Source: Eudorina sp. 2006-703-Eu-15 (taxonomy: Eukaryota; Chlorophyta; Chlorophyceae; Chlamydomonadales; Volvocaceae). Taken from it: a DNA stretch of 64,000 nucleotides. Every line of letters begins with the position of its first letter. Within the stretch, counting starts at the first letter, position 1. Positions 47,501-58,635 of the stretch are shown here, in pieces. The notes beneath the pieces were generated by a model that was given only the letters and a program-made list of their open reading frames with translations, made no database searches and was not told the DNA's origin. Where the stretch lies: NCBI GenBank assembly GCA_003117195.1, contig BDSI01000184.1, forward strand, positions 53,003 through 117,002, written 5' to 3'. The translations under genes and the position numbers were made by a program.

Positions 47501-49159
47501 CACCGACACCGATACTCCAACACCTTGGGAGTCGCCCGCTTCACTCGGCAGTCGCAGCTTGCAGACCCGGGGGTGGGAACATCGGATCCCTGGCCCTGGT
47601 TCCCGTCCCGGCCCTACCCCACGCCACGCCATGCAACGCTACCCGCCCTCGCGCGCTGCTGCAGGTGTGCGGCCTCAGCGGCACCCGGCTGGAGCTCTTC
47701 GTGCCGTCCTACCACCTGCGGGGCACGGTGGCGTTGACCGACCGGCGGGGGCTGCCCCGACCGCCGCTGCGGCCCGGGGAGCCCGAGGGAGCGGCGGCGG
47801 AGGACGACCCCTTCCTGGCCGCGGAGCGCCGTGGGCTGCGGTGAGGGCGGAGGAACCCGGGGGACGGTAGCTCCTTGGAGTGTTAGGTCTCTGGTGGCAA
47901 TCCTTGAGATAGCGAGTTGGGGCCCCGGGCGCCGGTACACCGGCTTGGCCACGCAGACACGGCTTCTGAAAAGTGAAAGATGAGGGGAGGTAGCGTAGGG
48001 GCCTGTGTGCGTACCTGCTTGTGTTTTGCGTGTGTAGGGTTTTACATGCTGTAGCGAGCTGAGCCGCGACACCCCCGCCCCCCGACGAGCCCGCTCTGCG
48101 CCGCTGCTGCACCACTCGGTCGTCGGCCGTGGGCCGTCCGCTTCCCTGCTGCTGCCGGCCAGGCTGTCCACCCGTCCCGAGGAGGCTTCGATCACCGACA
48201 CTGCCACGGGCGACCTCTTATGGCGCGTGCGGCTATGGGATTCCGTATCCGTACGATTGTCCGCCTCTGATCACCGAGCCCACGGACCCAAACTGGCGCT
48301 GCGGCTTCTGGACCCCGGCCATCCGGAGGCGCTGCCACCCAGCACGAACCCTAGGGGAGCCGCGAAGGCGCCGATACCGACGACGACGACGGCTGGGCGA
48401 CCGCCGGCTGTGCAGAGGGTGTCGGCGGCGACGGCCCCGTTGCCGCCGCAGGTGCCGGTGCTTGGCGACCGCAGCGGGCACGCGGGCGGCAGCGGCGGCG
48501 GCGGCGCTGCAGCCGCCACCGCAGCGCTGCTGCCTCCGCACCTGCGGCTGCTGATCAACATGAGGGACAAAGCGGTGGGGGCGGCGGCGGCGGCGCCGGC
48601 AGCAGCAGCCGCGTCGTCGGCCGGGCTTGAGCCGCGGCGGCAGCGAACTGGCGCAGAGGCCACCGGGACGGTCGACGGTGTGCGAGCTGGCGCTGAGACG
48701 GAGACATCGGCGGTGCCACGCATGCTGACCCATGCCAATGCTGGTCCAAGCAGCCGACAGGAAGGAGCGCTGGTGGGAAAGGATTTAGCAGCAAACGTAG
48801 AAGAGTCAGTCGCGGAGGGAGAGGCGGACGCCGGGGTTCTTGGGGCGCCTGCGCCTGCCCTGGTGGCCACTGCCGCACCTCAGCTGATTTCAGCATCGGG
48901 GCTGCCGTCGGCGTTCCGGCAGGAGGCGTGCGACGGCACCGCAACCAGTCATGTGGATGTGGGTTCGGAGGCGGTGGAGTTGCGGTCTGGCACAACCAGC
49001 GCGGCGGAGTGGCAGCTGCCGGAGGTACGGGCGAGGCTGAAGCGCATATCCCGTCTGGAGATGCGGCTGTCGGCTTGCCGTCGTGGCTCCAAGCAGGAGC
49101 GCAACCTACGGGAGCGGCTGGATGAGCTGACGGCAAGCGTACGACATCTTCAGGCTTGA
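38547..49159 (+). CDS. RRP44: exosome 3'-5' exoribonuclease RRP44/DIS3 (first exon not placed)
   Basis: Exons: 38547-38852, 39329-39453, 39888-40040, 40319-40553, 40959-41100, 41538-41822, 42101-42374, 43341-43437, 43758-43889, 44127-44732, 44959-45064, 45401-45516, 45846-45980, 46392-46660, 46946-47144, 47665-47840 and 48055-49159 (TGA). Phases agree throughout, about 1,486 aa. Domains in order: the CR3 motif (CASEACDTC), a PIN-like domain ([18 protein letters not shown] ... [10 protein letters not shown]), cold-shock/OB blocks ([33 protein letters not shown]), and the RNB domain with active-site Asp cluster [37 protein letters not shown] and [19 protein letters not shown]. The S1-like end is followed by a Gly/Ala-rich extension of about 280 residues. 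It degrades and trims RNA as the catalytic exosome subunit. It is longer than animal or yeast orthologues because of low-complexity insertions. The exon 4-5 joint and the exon 9 donor are the least certain. Confidence 0.9.
39083..39160 (+). repeat. 78-bp dispersed repeat, copy A
   Basis: GTTAGCAAGGAGAAAAGCTG... to GAGACCGAGACCA, in an RRP44 intron. It matches copy B at 42815-42892 with very few differences, and a shorter inverted copy at 41214-41271. A TG-rich microsatellite lies just upstream. Confidence 0.85.
39472..39531 (+). repeat. GGGA-type simple repeat
   Basis: Purine-rich GGAGGGA tandem repeats followed by AGCAGCGG repeats, at the start of an RRP44 intron. Confidence 0.7.
41189..41209 (+). 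repeat. (CA)n microsatellite
   Basis: About ten CA dinucleotides within an RRP44 intron, directly before the inverted dispersed repeat at 41214. Confidence 0.85.
41214..41271 (-). repeat. dispersed repeat, copy C (inverted, 58 bp)
   Basis: The reverse complement of positions 1-58 of the 78-bp repeat described at 39083 and 42815, in another RRP44 intron. Confidence 0.85.
42815..42892 (+). repeat. 78-bp dispersed repeat, copy B
   Basis: Same orientation and length as copy A at 39083-39160, in the intron between exons 42101-42374 and 43341-43437. Confidence 0.85.
43438..43520 (+). repeat. G-run repeat at the start of an RRP44 intron
   Basis: About 80 bp of GGGGTGGGG-type sequence with many runs of four or more G. 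It begins right at the 5' splice site of the exon ending 43437. It could form G-quadruplexes in the pre-mRNA. Confidence 0.8.
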
Positions 49160-49225
49160 AGGCTCATCACTGATTTGCCTTGGGGGGCAGTTTTGCTTGG
49201 CGTGCACGGAGGGGGGGGTCGCGTT

Positions 49226-49230
49226 TGTAA
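49226..49230 (+). terminator. TGTAA polyadenylation signal of RRP44
   Basis: TGTAA, 67 bp after the RRP44 stop, a normal 3' UTR distance for this lineage. Confidence 0.6.
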
Positions 49231-51105
49231 CGGCAAGCGGATGCAGTTACAAGCGAATGCAAATGTTGGTGCGAAGACGTCCCGTGCGTCTAGATTTTAT
49301 GGTTGCGACGGTTGATCGCTGCCGTACAGGCAGGTGCGGTTTGCGCCGAGTGCCTCCACGAGGGCTCCGTTCTTACAAATCTCCCCACCAAAATGGCATA
49401 CTTTATGACGGGGTTAGGCGCAGCTAACCGACCCTTTGCCCGTGGGCACTCGTCCGGAGCGACCTTGCGTGACACGGATGAGTCGTTACCAACTTACGAG
49501 CAACTACCCGCCAAGCGGCTTGCAGACTGTCATCTGTGATTTATGGCAAAATGTGAAACCCAACTACCTGCTACCTCCTCTAACTTATGGCTGTAACTAA
49601 ACGCAATAAAACAAAGAATTCCACCAACAAATGCATGTCACTTTTCTTCTCTAAAACATTACACCAGTGTAAAACAAGTTACAATTCAATCGTCCGCTCT
49701 AAGGCCGCCTGCGATGTGGCTATTTGCCGTCTCCTCGACCGTCTCCTCGAGACCCAGGGGCCTGGTCATGGAACCTGCCCGGTTGTCGTGGTTCTCGTTT
49801 CGTCTGTGATAAAATGTAGGATAAATCCGCCTGCGCATTCAGGGAATATGAAGGAAACGAGGTGAAGCTGGTCAGTCGTGCGGCCTTCTAAAACGCGCGT
49901 ACTGCAAGCGCGAATGTTTCTAGCCGCAGCAGGTCGAAGTTATATTCAAACGCTCTTTGGCCACAGTGCTGACAACGCAGCCTGCCGTTGATGTATGTGA
50001 CGCGCCGGCGCCGGTCGCTTACGTACCTGAATCTCGTGTTTGGTCAGCGCTGCCTGATAAAATGGCCTTTTATAAGGCCAGGCGGGCTGTCATGAGTACC
50101 AGGAGAGATCCCCAAAGAGCACATGCGATAAGAGGAGAGCAGCTCGTTAACGTTGCATGCGCAAGACGAGAACAGGCCCTCCGATAGGTTCAAAGACCAG
50201 CCCTGGCATCAGGATGCTCACCTGGAACGGCATGTTGCCCCGGGGTGCCAGTTGATCGAGTTGTTAAAAACTGGTAAAAGTCCGCTCTGCAAGAGCGGTA
50301 GTTGCAGGCCTGGTGTGCTGCTAAGCGTATGGAGGCAACCTTAATTGCTGTCTTCTGCTATAAAACTATGCACATGTCTCAAGGTATGGCACGAGCAAGA
50401 TTGCTTGCGAGACATGTTCTTCGGAGAGAACGCGACTGTCGTATCTCTTGGGTCTGTGGGTCTCTTGCTGAATGTGATAGCGATACCAGTTTTTATTCGC
50501 ACAGGTGATATTTTGGGTGGTAAGTGAAGTAGGAATGTGGTTGGCACCTCAGCACGCCTTGAGGGTCACGGTAACTGCCATCAAGGCCTTTTTGTGGCGA
50601 GAAGTAACCAACATGTGTGCGCGACCAGTCCAAATGTTGAAATGCAGGTTAATTTCGTTCCCGAAGAAATCGTGACACCGCATGGCCACAATTCAGACGA
50701 TTCACTCCTTCATACGGAGCTGTCCGTTTGAAGTCGTTAGGCTTTCGCGAAGAGCCGAAGACCTTGGACGTGCGGGTTTCTCCAAACAGATTTCACCGGA
50801 GTATGCAAGAATAATAATATATCGCATGCCCCCCATAATGTCATGAAATAGGCATGGCTGTCTTTGGAGCATATAGATGGTAGCCAGGCGGTGTTCCGCG
50901 GACCATCATGAGTCTGATGCACGCGCAATATTAAAAAGCTCTTCGTACGTAACTGTATTTGCTCAAACTTCGGCCGCGACCTTGTGCTCAGCCTGTCTCG
51001 GCGCGACTCAGGAACCGGCATCATTCAGCTGCGTGGATAAAGACAGTTTGCGAGCACTAATAAGCGCCATTTGCGTGGGAGGGACAAACCCTCGCAGGGT
51101 ATAGT
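49231..51105. other. intergenic, no gene recognised
   Basis: Nearly 1.9 kb of AT-richer sequence between RRP44 and the U-box gene. It contains a perfect 7-bp inverted repeat with a 4-nt loop at 50063-50080 (TGGCCTT-TTAT-AAGGCCA) and no convincing ORF on either strand. Confidence 0.45.
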
Positions 51106-54100
51106 ATGCCACCTGTTGGCCGGGCGCGTGCACCAGCGGACGATGGCGAGGCCGGGAGCAGCAGGGCAGCCAGATCTGCGGTGAGGGCCGGGGCAGTTTA
51201 TCTGGATCACTATGCACGCTCGCTCGCTGCGTGGCATCTAACCCGAACTGCGCCCAGCTGCGCGGGCTGTTATGGTGTCCTGACCCTTGTGTTCGATGCC
51301 GGGTCCGTCAAAGCATTTGGAGCACGCGGTAGTTTCAAGGCGCCATGCTTCAAAGTACGCCGCTGAAACCCCTGCCATTGCACATGCACCGCCATACACA
51401 GAACCGGAATTCCCAAAATGCCGCTGCCCAGGAAGCCTCTCCTTGTGCCACAGCGCCTTTCTCTGATGCGCTACTGAAGCGGACACTGCTGCGCTGTTGA
51501 CCGAATTTTACACGGCATTCAGAGAAATTGTGTCGTCCTGCTTTGCTACCTGGCGCCTCCCTGCGCTCCCGCCGCCCCCAGGTGGTTCCCCAACAGCCGT
51601 CGGGCCCCGTGGTCTGGGCCGCTGCGGGCCGCGTGGCGGGGGCCGCATGGACGGCACTCCAGGTGCGGTGCCATGGTGTAGCGAAGCACTGATGACCGAG
51701 GAATCGGCGGCTCTGTGATGTTGGTTGCGCACCGCCCCCGCAAGGTCTGACGCACGCGGATGTGTCTCGGTATAATTTGCTGCCCCATCAGCTTTAAAGG
51801 CTGCCTGTCGGTTGGCCTTAAATGCGTCTGTGAGAAACCAAGGCTGTGCACCCTCGCATGTCATCGAGGATTCATCGAGGATGCATATCCGCTTCACGAT
51901 TCCTCGTGCCAGGCTCCGAAAGGATTTCTACGCTTGTTCCCTTTCCCTCCCCCCGCACCCTGTAAACCTTTGCTGCCGTGCATACTTGGGCATTGCTTCG
52001 GGTCTCCCGTTAACGGTCTGCGCATTGTCCCAACTCTGCCGGCCGACTGGTTGTCGGCGCAGTTCTGCCACCGCTACGTGCTGGCGCCCGCGGCCATGTG
52101 GGCCTTGCGCACCCTCAAGGCGGTAAGGCATGGACGCGGAGGCGGCTGGGCCGCGAAGGCGCGCTCGGGGGTGAGGGAGTACCAGTTCAAGGGCCTTGAC
52201 CAGGGCTCCAGGGGCCGCCACCTGTATGTGGCAGGGGACCCACGGAAGCTTCCCCAGGATCCGTGTCCCGGGGCTCATGCTTGGGGTAGTGGACCTAGCC
52301 GTCAGGCCCTTACCTGCTCAAAGTGATTACAAAGTTTCAGATTACTGAAAGATTCAGTTTGGTTGGCACCACAAGGCCCTTGCTGAGCCGATTCTACAAG
52401 TTCGAGTGTTTTTTGTCATGTCACTGTCCCCGCAGTACATAGAGGAGCAGGTGGCGATTCAGAGGGCGATGGCGAGGCCTTGCCCGGTACCCGCGTACGG
52501 CGAGGCGGCGCTGCGACAGGCCACGGACGACATGAGCTTCACGCGCCGCGTGCTGGGCACTCCGTACGGCATGATCGTGTACACTGCTCAGCTGGGGACC
52601 GTAAGCGTTGCCGTACGGCAGACGCCGGTGCACCGCCTGGCAGGTGCGTTCGAGGGGCGCCGTTGGTCCGGAATCCTCCTCGCTTTGCGTCTACGGTCAT
52701 GACTTGAGGATCTGTTCCACCTTCAGCTTTTTGCATCGGCTGAGTACATGTTCCTGTATCGGGTTGCTGTTTGCTGGTGCTGACGAACTGAAGATGTCTC
52801 AGGCTCGCGAAGTAATGTTTGCGCAGCCGCTTTTCTCCAGGGGCATAAGACCGGCCAACCATCTCCAACCGACTTTGAAGTTAAGCGTGAAATATTTTTG
52901 TTGTGGCTTGGCTGAACCCCGTCCCCATCTTGCTCGCCCTGCTGCTGTGTCCGCATCCCCCGAAGACGTGGAGGCGTTCTATGCTGAGGTCGCCGCCGGG
53001 CGTTCTCTCCTCAATGCCGGTCGCCACGAGCACGTGGCGTCGTACCTGGGTTGCTGCCCGCAGCTGACGTGCCACGTGTACGAGTACGTACGTGGCACAT
53101 GCAGCCTGCGGGAGGCCCTGCTGTCCAGCAGCCCCCACGGCAGCGCGCTTAGCGGCTGGGAGGCCCGACTTGCGCTGTGTCAGCAGCTGGTATCCGCTGT
53201 GGTGTACCTACTGGGCGCGGGAGTCTCGGCACGGTGCGGCGGTACGGCGTGAGGGGTGGAGGCTGGGCCGGAACGACGGGGCGGGGGCAGGGTTGAGCCA
53301 AAAAATGTGAAACAGAATTCTCCGCGCGGTACGATACGATAAGAACGTGGATCCAAGGACCGGATCGGTTACCCACTCGCCGCTGAGGGCGCAGATAGAC
53401 GCCCGCGGGCCCGACCCCCTTGCTCCCTCCCATCCGCGCTGCACTGCAGGGAGCTGTCCGCCTCAAACGTGATCCTGGAGGTGGCGCCCTCATTGGGAGC
53501 TGGTGGCCCGGAGCGTGGGAGTTCTAGGTCGTCGCCTGCGAGCCCGGCCCCGAGGTGCTGGCTGGCGCCCGGCTGCGAGTTCCGTGGGGAGTTCTCGCCC
53601 GCACCTGCACACGCGCCCGGGGCTGGGGCTGGCCGGTCCTCCGCTCGGCCGCAGGCTCAGGCAGGTCTCGGGGGCCGTAACCGCGGGCTGCAGCAACCGG
53701 GCGGGCCAGCATGGCCGGCGGCGGCAGCGGTGCCGGCGGCGGCGGCAGAGGTGGCGGCGGCAGCAGCTGCGTTCCCCGGGGAGAGCTTCCTGGCGATGGG
53801 TCGAGCCACGGGGCAGGTGCTGATGCAGGTGGGGCTGAGCGGCGATGGGATGTGGCCAGGGAACCGGCAGATGCTGATGCAGGTGGGGCCAGAAGCGGCC
53901 AGGAGCCGGCATGTGGGTCGCTGCGAAAGAGCGGCTGCTGTTGGTACCGACCCGGGATAGGTGCGCGGTCGCTGAGGGTTCCGCCTATGGGGCTGTCCAC
54001 ATGAATTCGGCCATCGCTGCGGCAATGCCTGAGAAGTGATCGCATCGCTTAGTCGGCCCCCGGCCCTTGGGAGCGAACATGAAAGTGATCGCTTTTTCGG

Positions 54101-55387
54101 TTCGGTTAACCTTTCCACGTCGCCTGCGTATACGGGGCGTTCCCCGACGCCGCCTTACTTGTGCGTTGTGCCCCATGCTGCGATGCCCGTGTCCTGACCG
54201 TCAGATCTTGGGCAGCACAGACGCTTCAGCACCCTCGCCCGCCGAGGTCCTCAGGGCACTGGGGGACATGGCACCCAGCCGCCTGCTGTCGCCGGGCGTG
54301 GCGCCGCCCCTGACGGACGACCAGGCATGGCCGCTGCTGGCGACCCTCTTCTCTCTCCTCAACTGGGACCAGGAGCTCAAGCCCGCTGATGCGTACCTGC
54401 CGGGGACTGGCGCTGCCGCCGCCAGGAATGCGGCCGTACAGGAACCGGCCGGCCGCTTGCTGGGCAGGGCGCCGGGCGGCCTGGCATGTCGCAGCCCCAC
54501 CGCCTCCGCCCAGGAGTGGGCTCAGGCGCTGCAGAACCTCCTGACGCAGGAGGTGGCGCCGGCCCTGACGGTGCTGCAGTTGCAGCTGCAGGCGGCGGCG
54601 CCGGCCGTTTCGGCCAGGCCGGCAGCGCCTCAGGGGCCCGCCGCGGCAGTGTCACCTCAGCACAGTGTCTTTGCGGACGCCAGCGCGCCACCACTGCCCT
54701 CGGTGTTCCCATCGCCGCCGTCAGCGCCGGTGCTGGTATCTGCCGCCGCCGGCCGCCAGCCGCCGGCACCAGAGGGAGGTCCGCCATCCTCGCCGCCGCC
54801 GTGGGCAGCTGCTACCCCAGCCGCCCATGCTTTCCCGCCGCTAGGCACCAACGTGGCGGAGTCTTCGGCGGCCGGGGAGGCGAGGAGCCCGGGCCAGGTC
54901 TCCTCAGCTGCGCACACCAGCACGCAGGGCCCGCCCGAGGAGCTGTTGTGTCCCATCACCACTGACCTGATGGAGGATCCCGTGGTGGCCGCCGGTAAGA
55001 CGTATGATGGCTGGCGTGTGTTGACGTGATTGCGTGTTGACGTGTTGAGTGGCGGTTACTGTCGTTGGTCTCCCGAGGCACGACCACCCAACCAGTCATC
55101 GTCATAAATGCAGTCCGCAACTTTATTACTGTAAAGACAGGGTCATGTTTGGGACATGCTTGGCTTTTGGTGTTTTAGTGCATTTCAAATGAGATGCACT
55201 GCGATCCGGATCCGTGTTCGCAGATGGACACAGCTATGAGCGGGCTGCCATAGCCCGGTGGTTTTCGGAGCGGGCCGGGAGGCCTACATCGCCGCTGACT
55301 GGGGCGGCGCTGCCGCACACAGGGCTAACGCCCAACTTCGCGCTGAGAAAGATCATCGCCGACTGGAAGGAACGGCAACGGACATGA
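51106..55387 (+). CDS. U-box protein with N-terminal degenerate protein-kinase domain
   Basis: Eight exons in phase: 51106-51180, 51582-51662, 52063-52122, 52436-52643, 52966-53233, 53450-53828 (or 53882), 54205-54994 and 55224-55387 (TGA), about 674-692 aa. The kinase-like part (about residues 85-245) shows a Gly-loop equivalent (RVLGTPYGMIVYTA), the beta-3 strand VSVAVRQTP, helix C (EAFYAEVAAGRSLL) and a catalytic-loop equivalent (VSARELSASNVIL). Next come a Gly/Ala-rich linker and a helical segment (DDQAWPLLATLFSLLNWDQEL). The C-terminal U-box ([24 protein letters not shown] ... TPNFALRKIIADW) recruits an E2 for ubiquitin transfer. Kinase followed by U-box is a known plant PUB architecture. 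The first exon is inferred from phase and a good donor only, so the start is less certain than the rest. Confidence 0.78.
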
Positions 55388-55947
55388 TTGCATGCGTGGG
55401 ATGGGGTGCGAACATTAATGCATGGGATGGAGAGGGAGCGGATACGAGGGTACGGAGTTCTGCGTGGGCAACGAAGCGTGTGCGAACGTGTTGCACGCCG
55501 GGCGTTGGATAGAGATGGTACCAGAGATATCATTGGTACCTGGCGACCTGCGGTAGCCACATAGTGCGGCCACCAGTGACAGGGCCTGAAGACCATCCGG
55601 TTGCACTACTAGAAGTAGCGCCATTTTAGAATTCTTCACGGTATCCTAGTGCGGTCACCAGTGACAGGGCCTGAAGACCATCCGGTTGCACTACTAGAAG
55701 TAGCGCCATTTTAGAATTCTTCACGGTATCCTCGTAGCATACAGTGCAAGCACCCTTTGTTCGAAGAATGCAGGAGCGGAAGATATGGAAAAACCGTCAG
55801 GGGTACCACCAGTGTGCGCCACGCATTCCACGCCCCAAAGATGGCTGGATGGCCCAGGGGTCCGACATCGCGTCACCCGGATGCTGCTCTATGACAGGGG
55901 GATCGCCATTTCCCCATTACACCAGCATCGAAAGTCGCACGCATGGT
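55388..55947. other. intergenic with an 85-bp tandem duplication
   Basis: Contains the U-box gene 3' flank and the duplicated segment at 55562-55731. No gene is seen. Confidence 0.45.
55562..55731. repeat. 85-bp direct duplication
   Basis: TAGTGCGGCCACCAGTGACA... to CACGGTATCC occurs twice in tandem (55562-55646 and 55647-55731) with one visible difference (GGCCACC versus GGTCACC). Confidence 0.9.
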
Positions 55948-55963
55948 GGTGTTGAAAAACACC
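55948..55963 (-). terminator. histone 3' stem-loop of H2B copy 2
   Basis: The minus strand reads GGTGTT-TTTC-AACACC, 56 bp beyond the stop. Confidence 0.9.
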
Positions 55964-56019
55964 GTGTTTTTGTAACAACTTGAGGCGAAGGTGCGGAGAG
56001 CCAAATAGCTGCAGTCAAT

Positions 56020-56514
56020 TTACTGTGAAGTAAACTTGGTGACGGCCTTGGTACCCTCCGAAACCGCGTGCTTGGCCAGCTCGCCCGGAAGCACCAGGCG
56101 GACTGCAGTCTGGATCTCGCGGGAAGTCACAGTCGGCTTCTTGTTGTAGCGGCTGAGCTTCGAGGCCTCGGTTGCGATCTTCTCGAAGAGATCGTTAATG
56201 AAGCTGTTCATGATGCTCATAGCCTTGGAGCTGATGCCGGTATCGGGGTGAACCTGCTTCAGCACCTTGTAGATGTATAGCTTGTAGGTTTCGCTCTTCG
56301 AAACCTTGGCCTTCTTCTTAGCCTTCTTCTCGCTATCCTCGCCACCGGCAGAAGCCTCCTTTGCAGCCTTCTTGGCCGGCGCCTTTTCCTTCTTGGGCTT
56401 GACTGCCTTCTCCTTCTTCGGCTTAGCTTCAGCCTTGGCAGCCTCGGCCTCTGGCTTCTCAGCCGGCTTGTCAGCAGCCGAGGCCTTCTCCTCCTTCACG
56501 TTCTTCGGGGCCAT
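56020..56514 (-). CDS. H2B: histone H2B (copy 2)
   Basis: An intronless 164-aa H2B. The histone fold and C terminus appear identical to copy 1; the N-terminal tail differs at a few residues and by one residue in length (for example PEAEAA versus LEAAEAA). It is head-to-head with H2A at 56768, with 253 bp between start codons, the uninterrupted version of the arrangement split by the retroelement at 4.9-12.1 kb. Confidence 0.97.
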   Translation of the reverse strand: MAPKNVKEEKASAADKPAEKPEAEAAKAEAKPKKEKAVKPKKEKAPAKKAAKEASAGGEDSEKKAKKKAKVSKSETYKLYIYKVLKQVHPDTGISSKAMSIMNSFINDLFEKIATEASKLSRYNKKPTVTSREIQTAVRLVLPGELAKHAVSEGTKAVTKFTSQ

Positions 56515-56767
56515 TTTGATTGAATTTTGTGTGTAAACAACGATATATTAGCATAGAACTACATTGCACAATTCCTGCTATATAAACTCAGCGACCTGGA
56601 ATTGGTTGTCCCGGTGATCTTCGCTATAACGGACTCGTCCATACTTCAGTTGCCTCACTGATCCAACTGCTAACCGCTTACTGGCGCGGTAATTTAAATC
56701 CTCGGCCAAAATTTGTATGAAAAAGGCACTCAGGCATCCCGACACCTGTGATCGTTTTCAAATCAAA
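56515..56767. promoter_or_regulatory. bidirectional H2B-H2A promoter (intact)
   Basis: The 253-bp spacer has a TATA-like TTTATATAG (minus strand, 56578-56586) for H2B and blocks shared with the split promoter of copy 1: TGGACGAGTCCGTTA, CCGGGA, CCAATTCC, GATCC-CTGCTAACCGCTTA and GGCGCGG. It serves as the empty-site reference for the retroelement insertion: GGATC and AGTGAGG are contiguous here (minus strand, about 56650-56665). Confidence 0.8.
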
Positions 56768-57166
56768 ATGGCTGGCCGTGGCAAGGGCAAGACCGCTGGC
56801 AAGAAGGCTGTGAGCCGCAGCAGCAAGGCCGGCCTGCAGTTCCCTGTGGGTCGTATTGCTCGTTATCTGAAGAAGGGCAAGTATGCCGAGCGCATTGGTG
56901 CTGGTGCTCCAGTCTATCTTGCTGCTGTCCTGGAGTACCTGACGGCTGAGGTGCTGGAGCTTGCTGGCAACGCCGCCCGCGACAACAAGAAGAACCGTAT
57001 CATCCCGCGCCACATCCAGCTTGCTATCCGCAACGACGAGGAGCTGGGCAAGCTGCTGGGCGAGGTGACCATCGCGTCCGGCGGTGTGCTGCCCAACATT
57101 CACGCCGTTCTGTTGCCAAAGAAGTCCAAGGCCGGCAAGGGCGAGGACGGCTCGGCGGCCGTCTGA
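56768..57166 (+). CDS. H2A: histone H2A (copy 2)
   Basis: An intronless 132-aa H2A whose protein sequence I cannot distinguish from copy 1 (4411-4809), although the silent sites and UTRs differ in places. The ATG at 56768 gives the standard MAGRGKG start; an in-frame ATG 51 bp upstream is ignored. The stem-loop follows at 57202. Confidence 0.97.
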   Translation: MAGRGKGKTAGKKAVSRSSKAGLQFPVGRIARYLKKGKYAERIGAGAPVYLAAVLEYLTAEVLELAGNAARDNKKNRIIPRHIQLAIRNDEELGKLLGEVTIASGGVLPNIHAVLLPKKSKAGKGEDGSAAV

Positions 57167-57201
57167 AGTTTCTCTTGAAAACCCTTACGTACCAATTACT
57201 C

Positions 57202-57217
57202 GGTGTTTCTCAACACC
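57202..57217 (+). terminator. histone 3' stem-loop of H2A copy 2
   Basis: GGTGTT-TCTC-AACACC, 36 bp after the stop. Confidence 0.9.
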
Positions 57218-58152
57218 ACCATTTGCGGATACGCTCTATAGATTCGACCTGAACCACTGCGTCCGTACGGTATGCAAGCGGTGTTGCAATGGCCGCGACA
57301 AGGGGATGAATGGGTTTCTAGGGATGCATGAACTTGGTCGAAGTCGACGGGCCTAGCACTCCGGTCAACCTAACACTCTGCGGCGGCGTACATGGCAACG
57401 GAAGCACAAAGTGACCTCTCGAGATCTGGCGGATGCCAGCCGTCGTCTGTCTGGCCGAGCCACCCCTAGGGTACAGCCAGTACAGCGTATAGGACGTCGT
57501 TATTCCAGTTACCCATTACAAGTGACGATTGCTTTGAGTTGCCCACTGCAATCGACGTCTCGATTTGTATTCCGTGCACAGACCCAACTCGGATGAGTAT
57601 GATGGGTGATTACACATGCTGTCACATTGCTTCCAGCGTGCTGGAGCACGCAGCTCAGGGTACTAGTGCATACGTGATGCTGAGGGCGCCTCTGGTACAG
57701 ATGGGAGGGTCTTGTAATCCCTACGTTGCATCGTGAAGTTGTGTCGAGGACAGCTGTCTCAGCAAGTCCAAGAAAGTTGCCGTGGAAGCAAGTTGGTTGA
57801 CGCCACGATGGGCCGAATGAGACAAGAGAACAGTAATGTGGGCAGCAAGATATGTCATTTGTGCTATATTTTTTATGATTTTCACTCCGGTAAACCTTAG
57901 GTGGAGAACCTTTGCAGCATGCATCATCTGCTTTGGCCGTGTCAGCCGTGCTGCCTGTGCTGTGCCCTCGAATCGTCGCAGGACAAAAACCGATTCATGG
58001 CGAGATGGTCATTCAAATTGTAACATGTTAATGACTTGAACTTTCCTTTAATTTGTTCTGGAGCATTGCATGCAGTGGGCGGGAAAATCGGCGCCAAATC
58101 CATAGCTTCGTACCCGCGAGTTGGAAAACAGATTGCACAGATGCTCATGCTC
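57218..58152. other. intergenic between H2A and the H4 variant
   Basis: No H3 gene or other coding sequence was found here on either strand. It must contain the upstream part of the H4-variant promoter. Confidence 0.45.
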
Positions 58153-58158
58153 TATAAA
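58153..58158 (+). promoter_or_regulatory. TATA box of the H4 variant
   Basis: TATAAA in the context GCTCTATAAATGCT, about 115 bp upstream of the ATG. Confidence 0.55.
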
Positions 58159-58273
58159 TGCTAGGGCTCTTCTTATTGAAACGTATAAGAGCAATCCTGG
58201 TAGCTGCGCTCTTGCATCCACAAAAGTTTCACCCCGTGTTTTATTTCACTTTCGGTACCTGCATCGCTGCAAC

Positions 58274-58591
58274 ATGTCTGGCAAGGGCTTTGGCAAAGGC
58301 GGCAAGGGCCTGGGCAAGGGCGGCGCCAAGCGTCATCGTAAGGTGCTCCGCGATAACTCTCAGGGTATCACCAAGCCGGCCATTCGTCGTCTGGCTCGCC
58401 GAGGAGGTGTAAAGCGCATCAGCGGCCTCATCTACGAGGAGGTCCGCACGGTTCTGAAGACCTTCCTCGAGGGCATCCTGCGCGACACGGTCGCCTTCAC
58501 AGAGCACGCCAGGCGGACAACTGTCCATGTAATGGACGTCATATATGCCCTCAAACGCCAAGGCCGCACCCTGTATGGCTTCGGCAAGTAG
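58274..58591 (+). CDS. divergent histone H4 variant
   Basis: An intronless 105-aa H4-fold protein. Against the canonical H4 at 3149-3460 it has an inserted Phe-Gly after residue 4 ([12 protein letters not shown]) and about 14 substitutions. In mature numbering these are R3K, I26S, T54V, N64G, V65I, I66L, S69T, T71A, Y72F, K79T, T82H, A83V, V87I and G102K. The H4 tail block [10 protein letters not shown], the DNA-contacting [14 protein letters not shown] and the C-terminal [11 protein letters not shown] are kept, so it should still fold and enter nucleosomes. The frame is intact, with a TATA box upstream and a perfect histone stem-loop 45 bp downstream, which suggests an expressed, replication-type gene rather than a decaying copy. 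H4 is among the most conserved proteins known, so this degree of change is unusual. Confidence 0.93.
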   Translation: MSGKGFGKGGKGLGKGGAKRHRKVLRDNSQGITKPAIRRLARRGGVKRISGLIYEEVRTVLKTFLEGILRDTVAFTEHARRTTVHVMDVIYALKRQGRTLYGFGK

Positions 58592-58635
58592 AAGACGGTA
58601 ACAGTTCTCTGAGTGGAGTTACGCACAACATTCTC

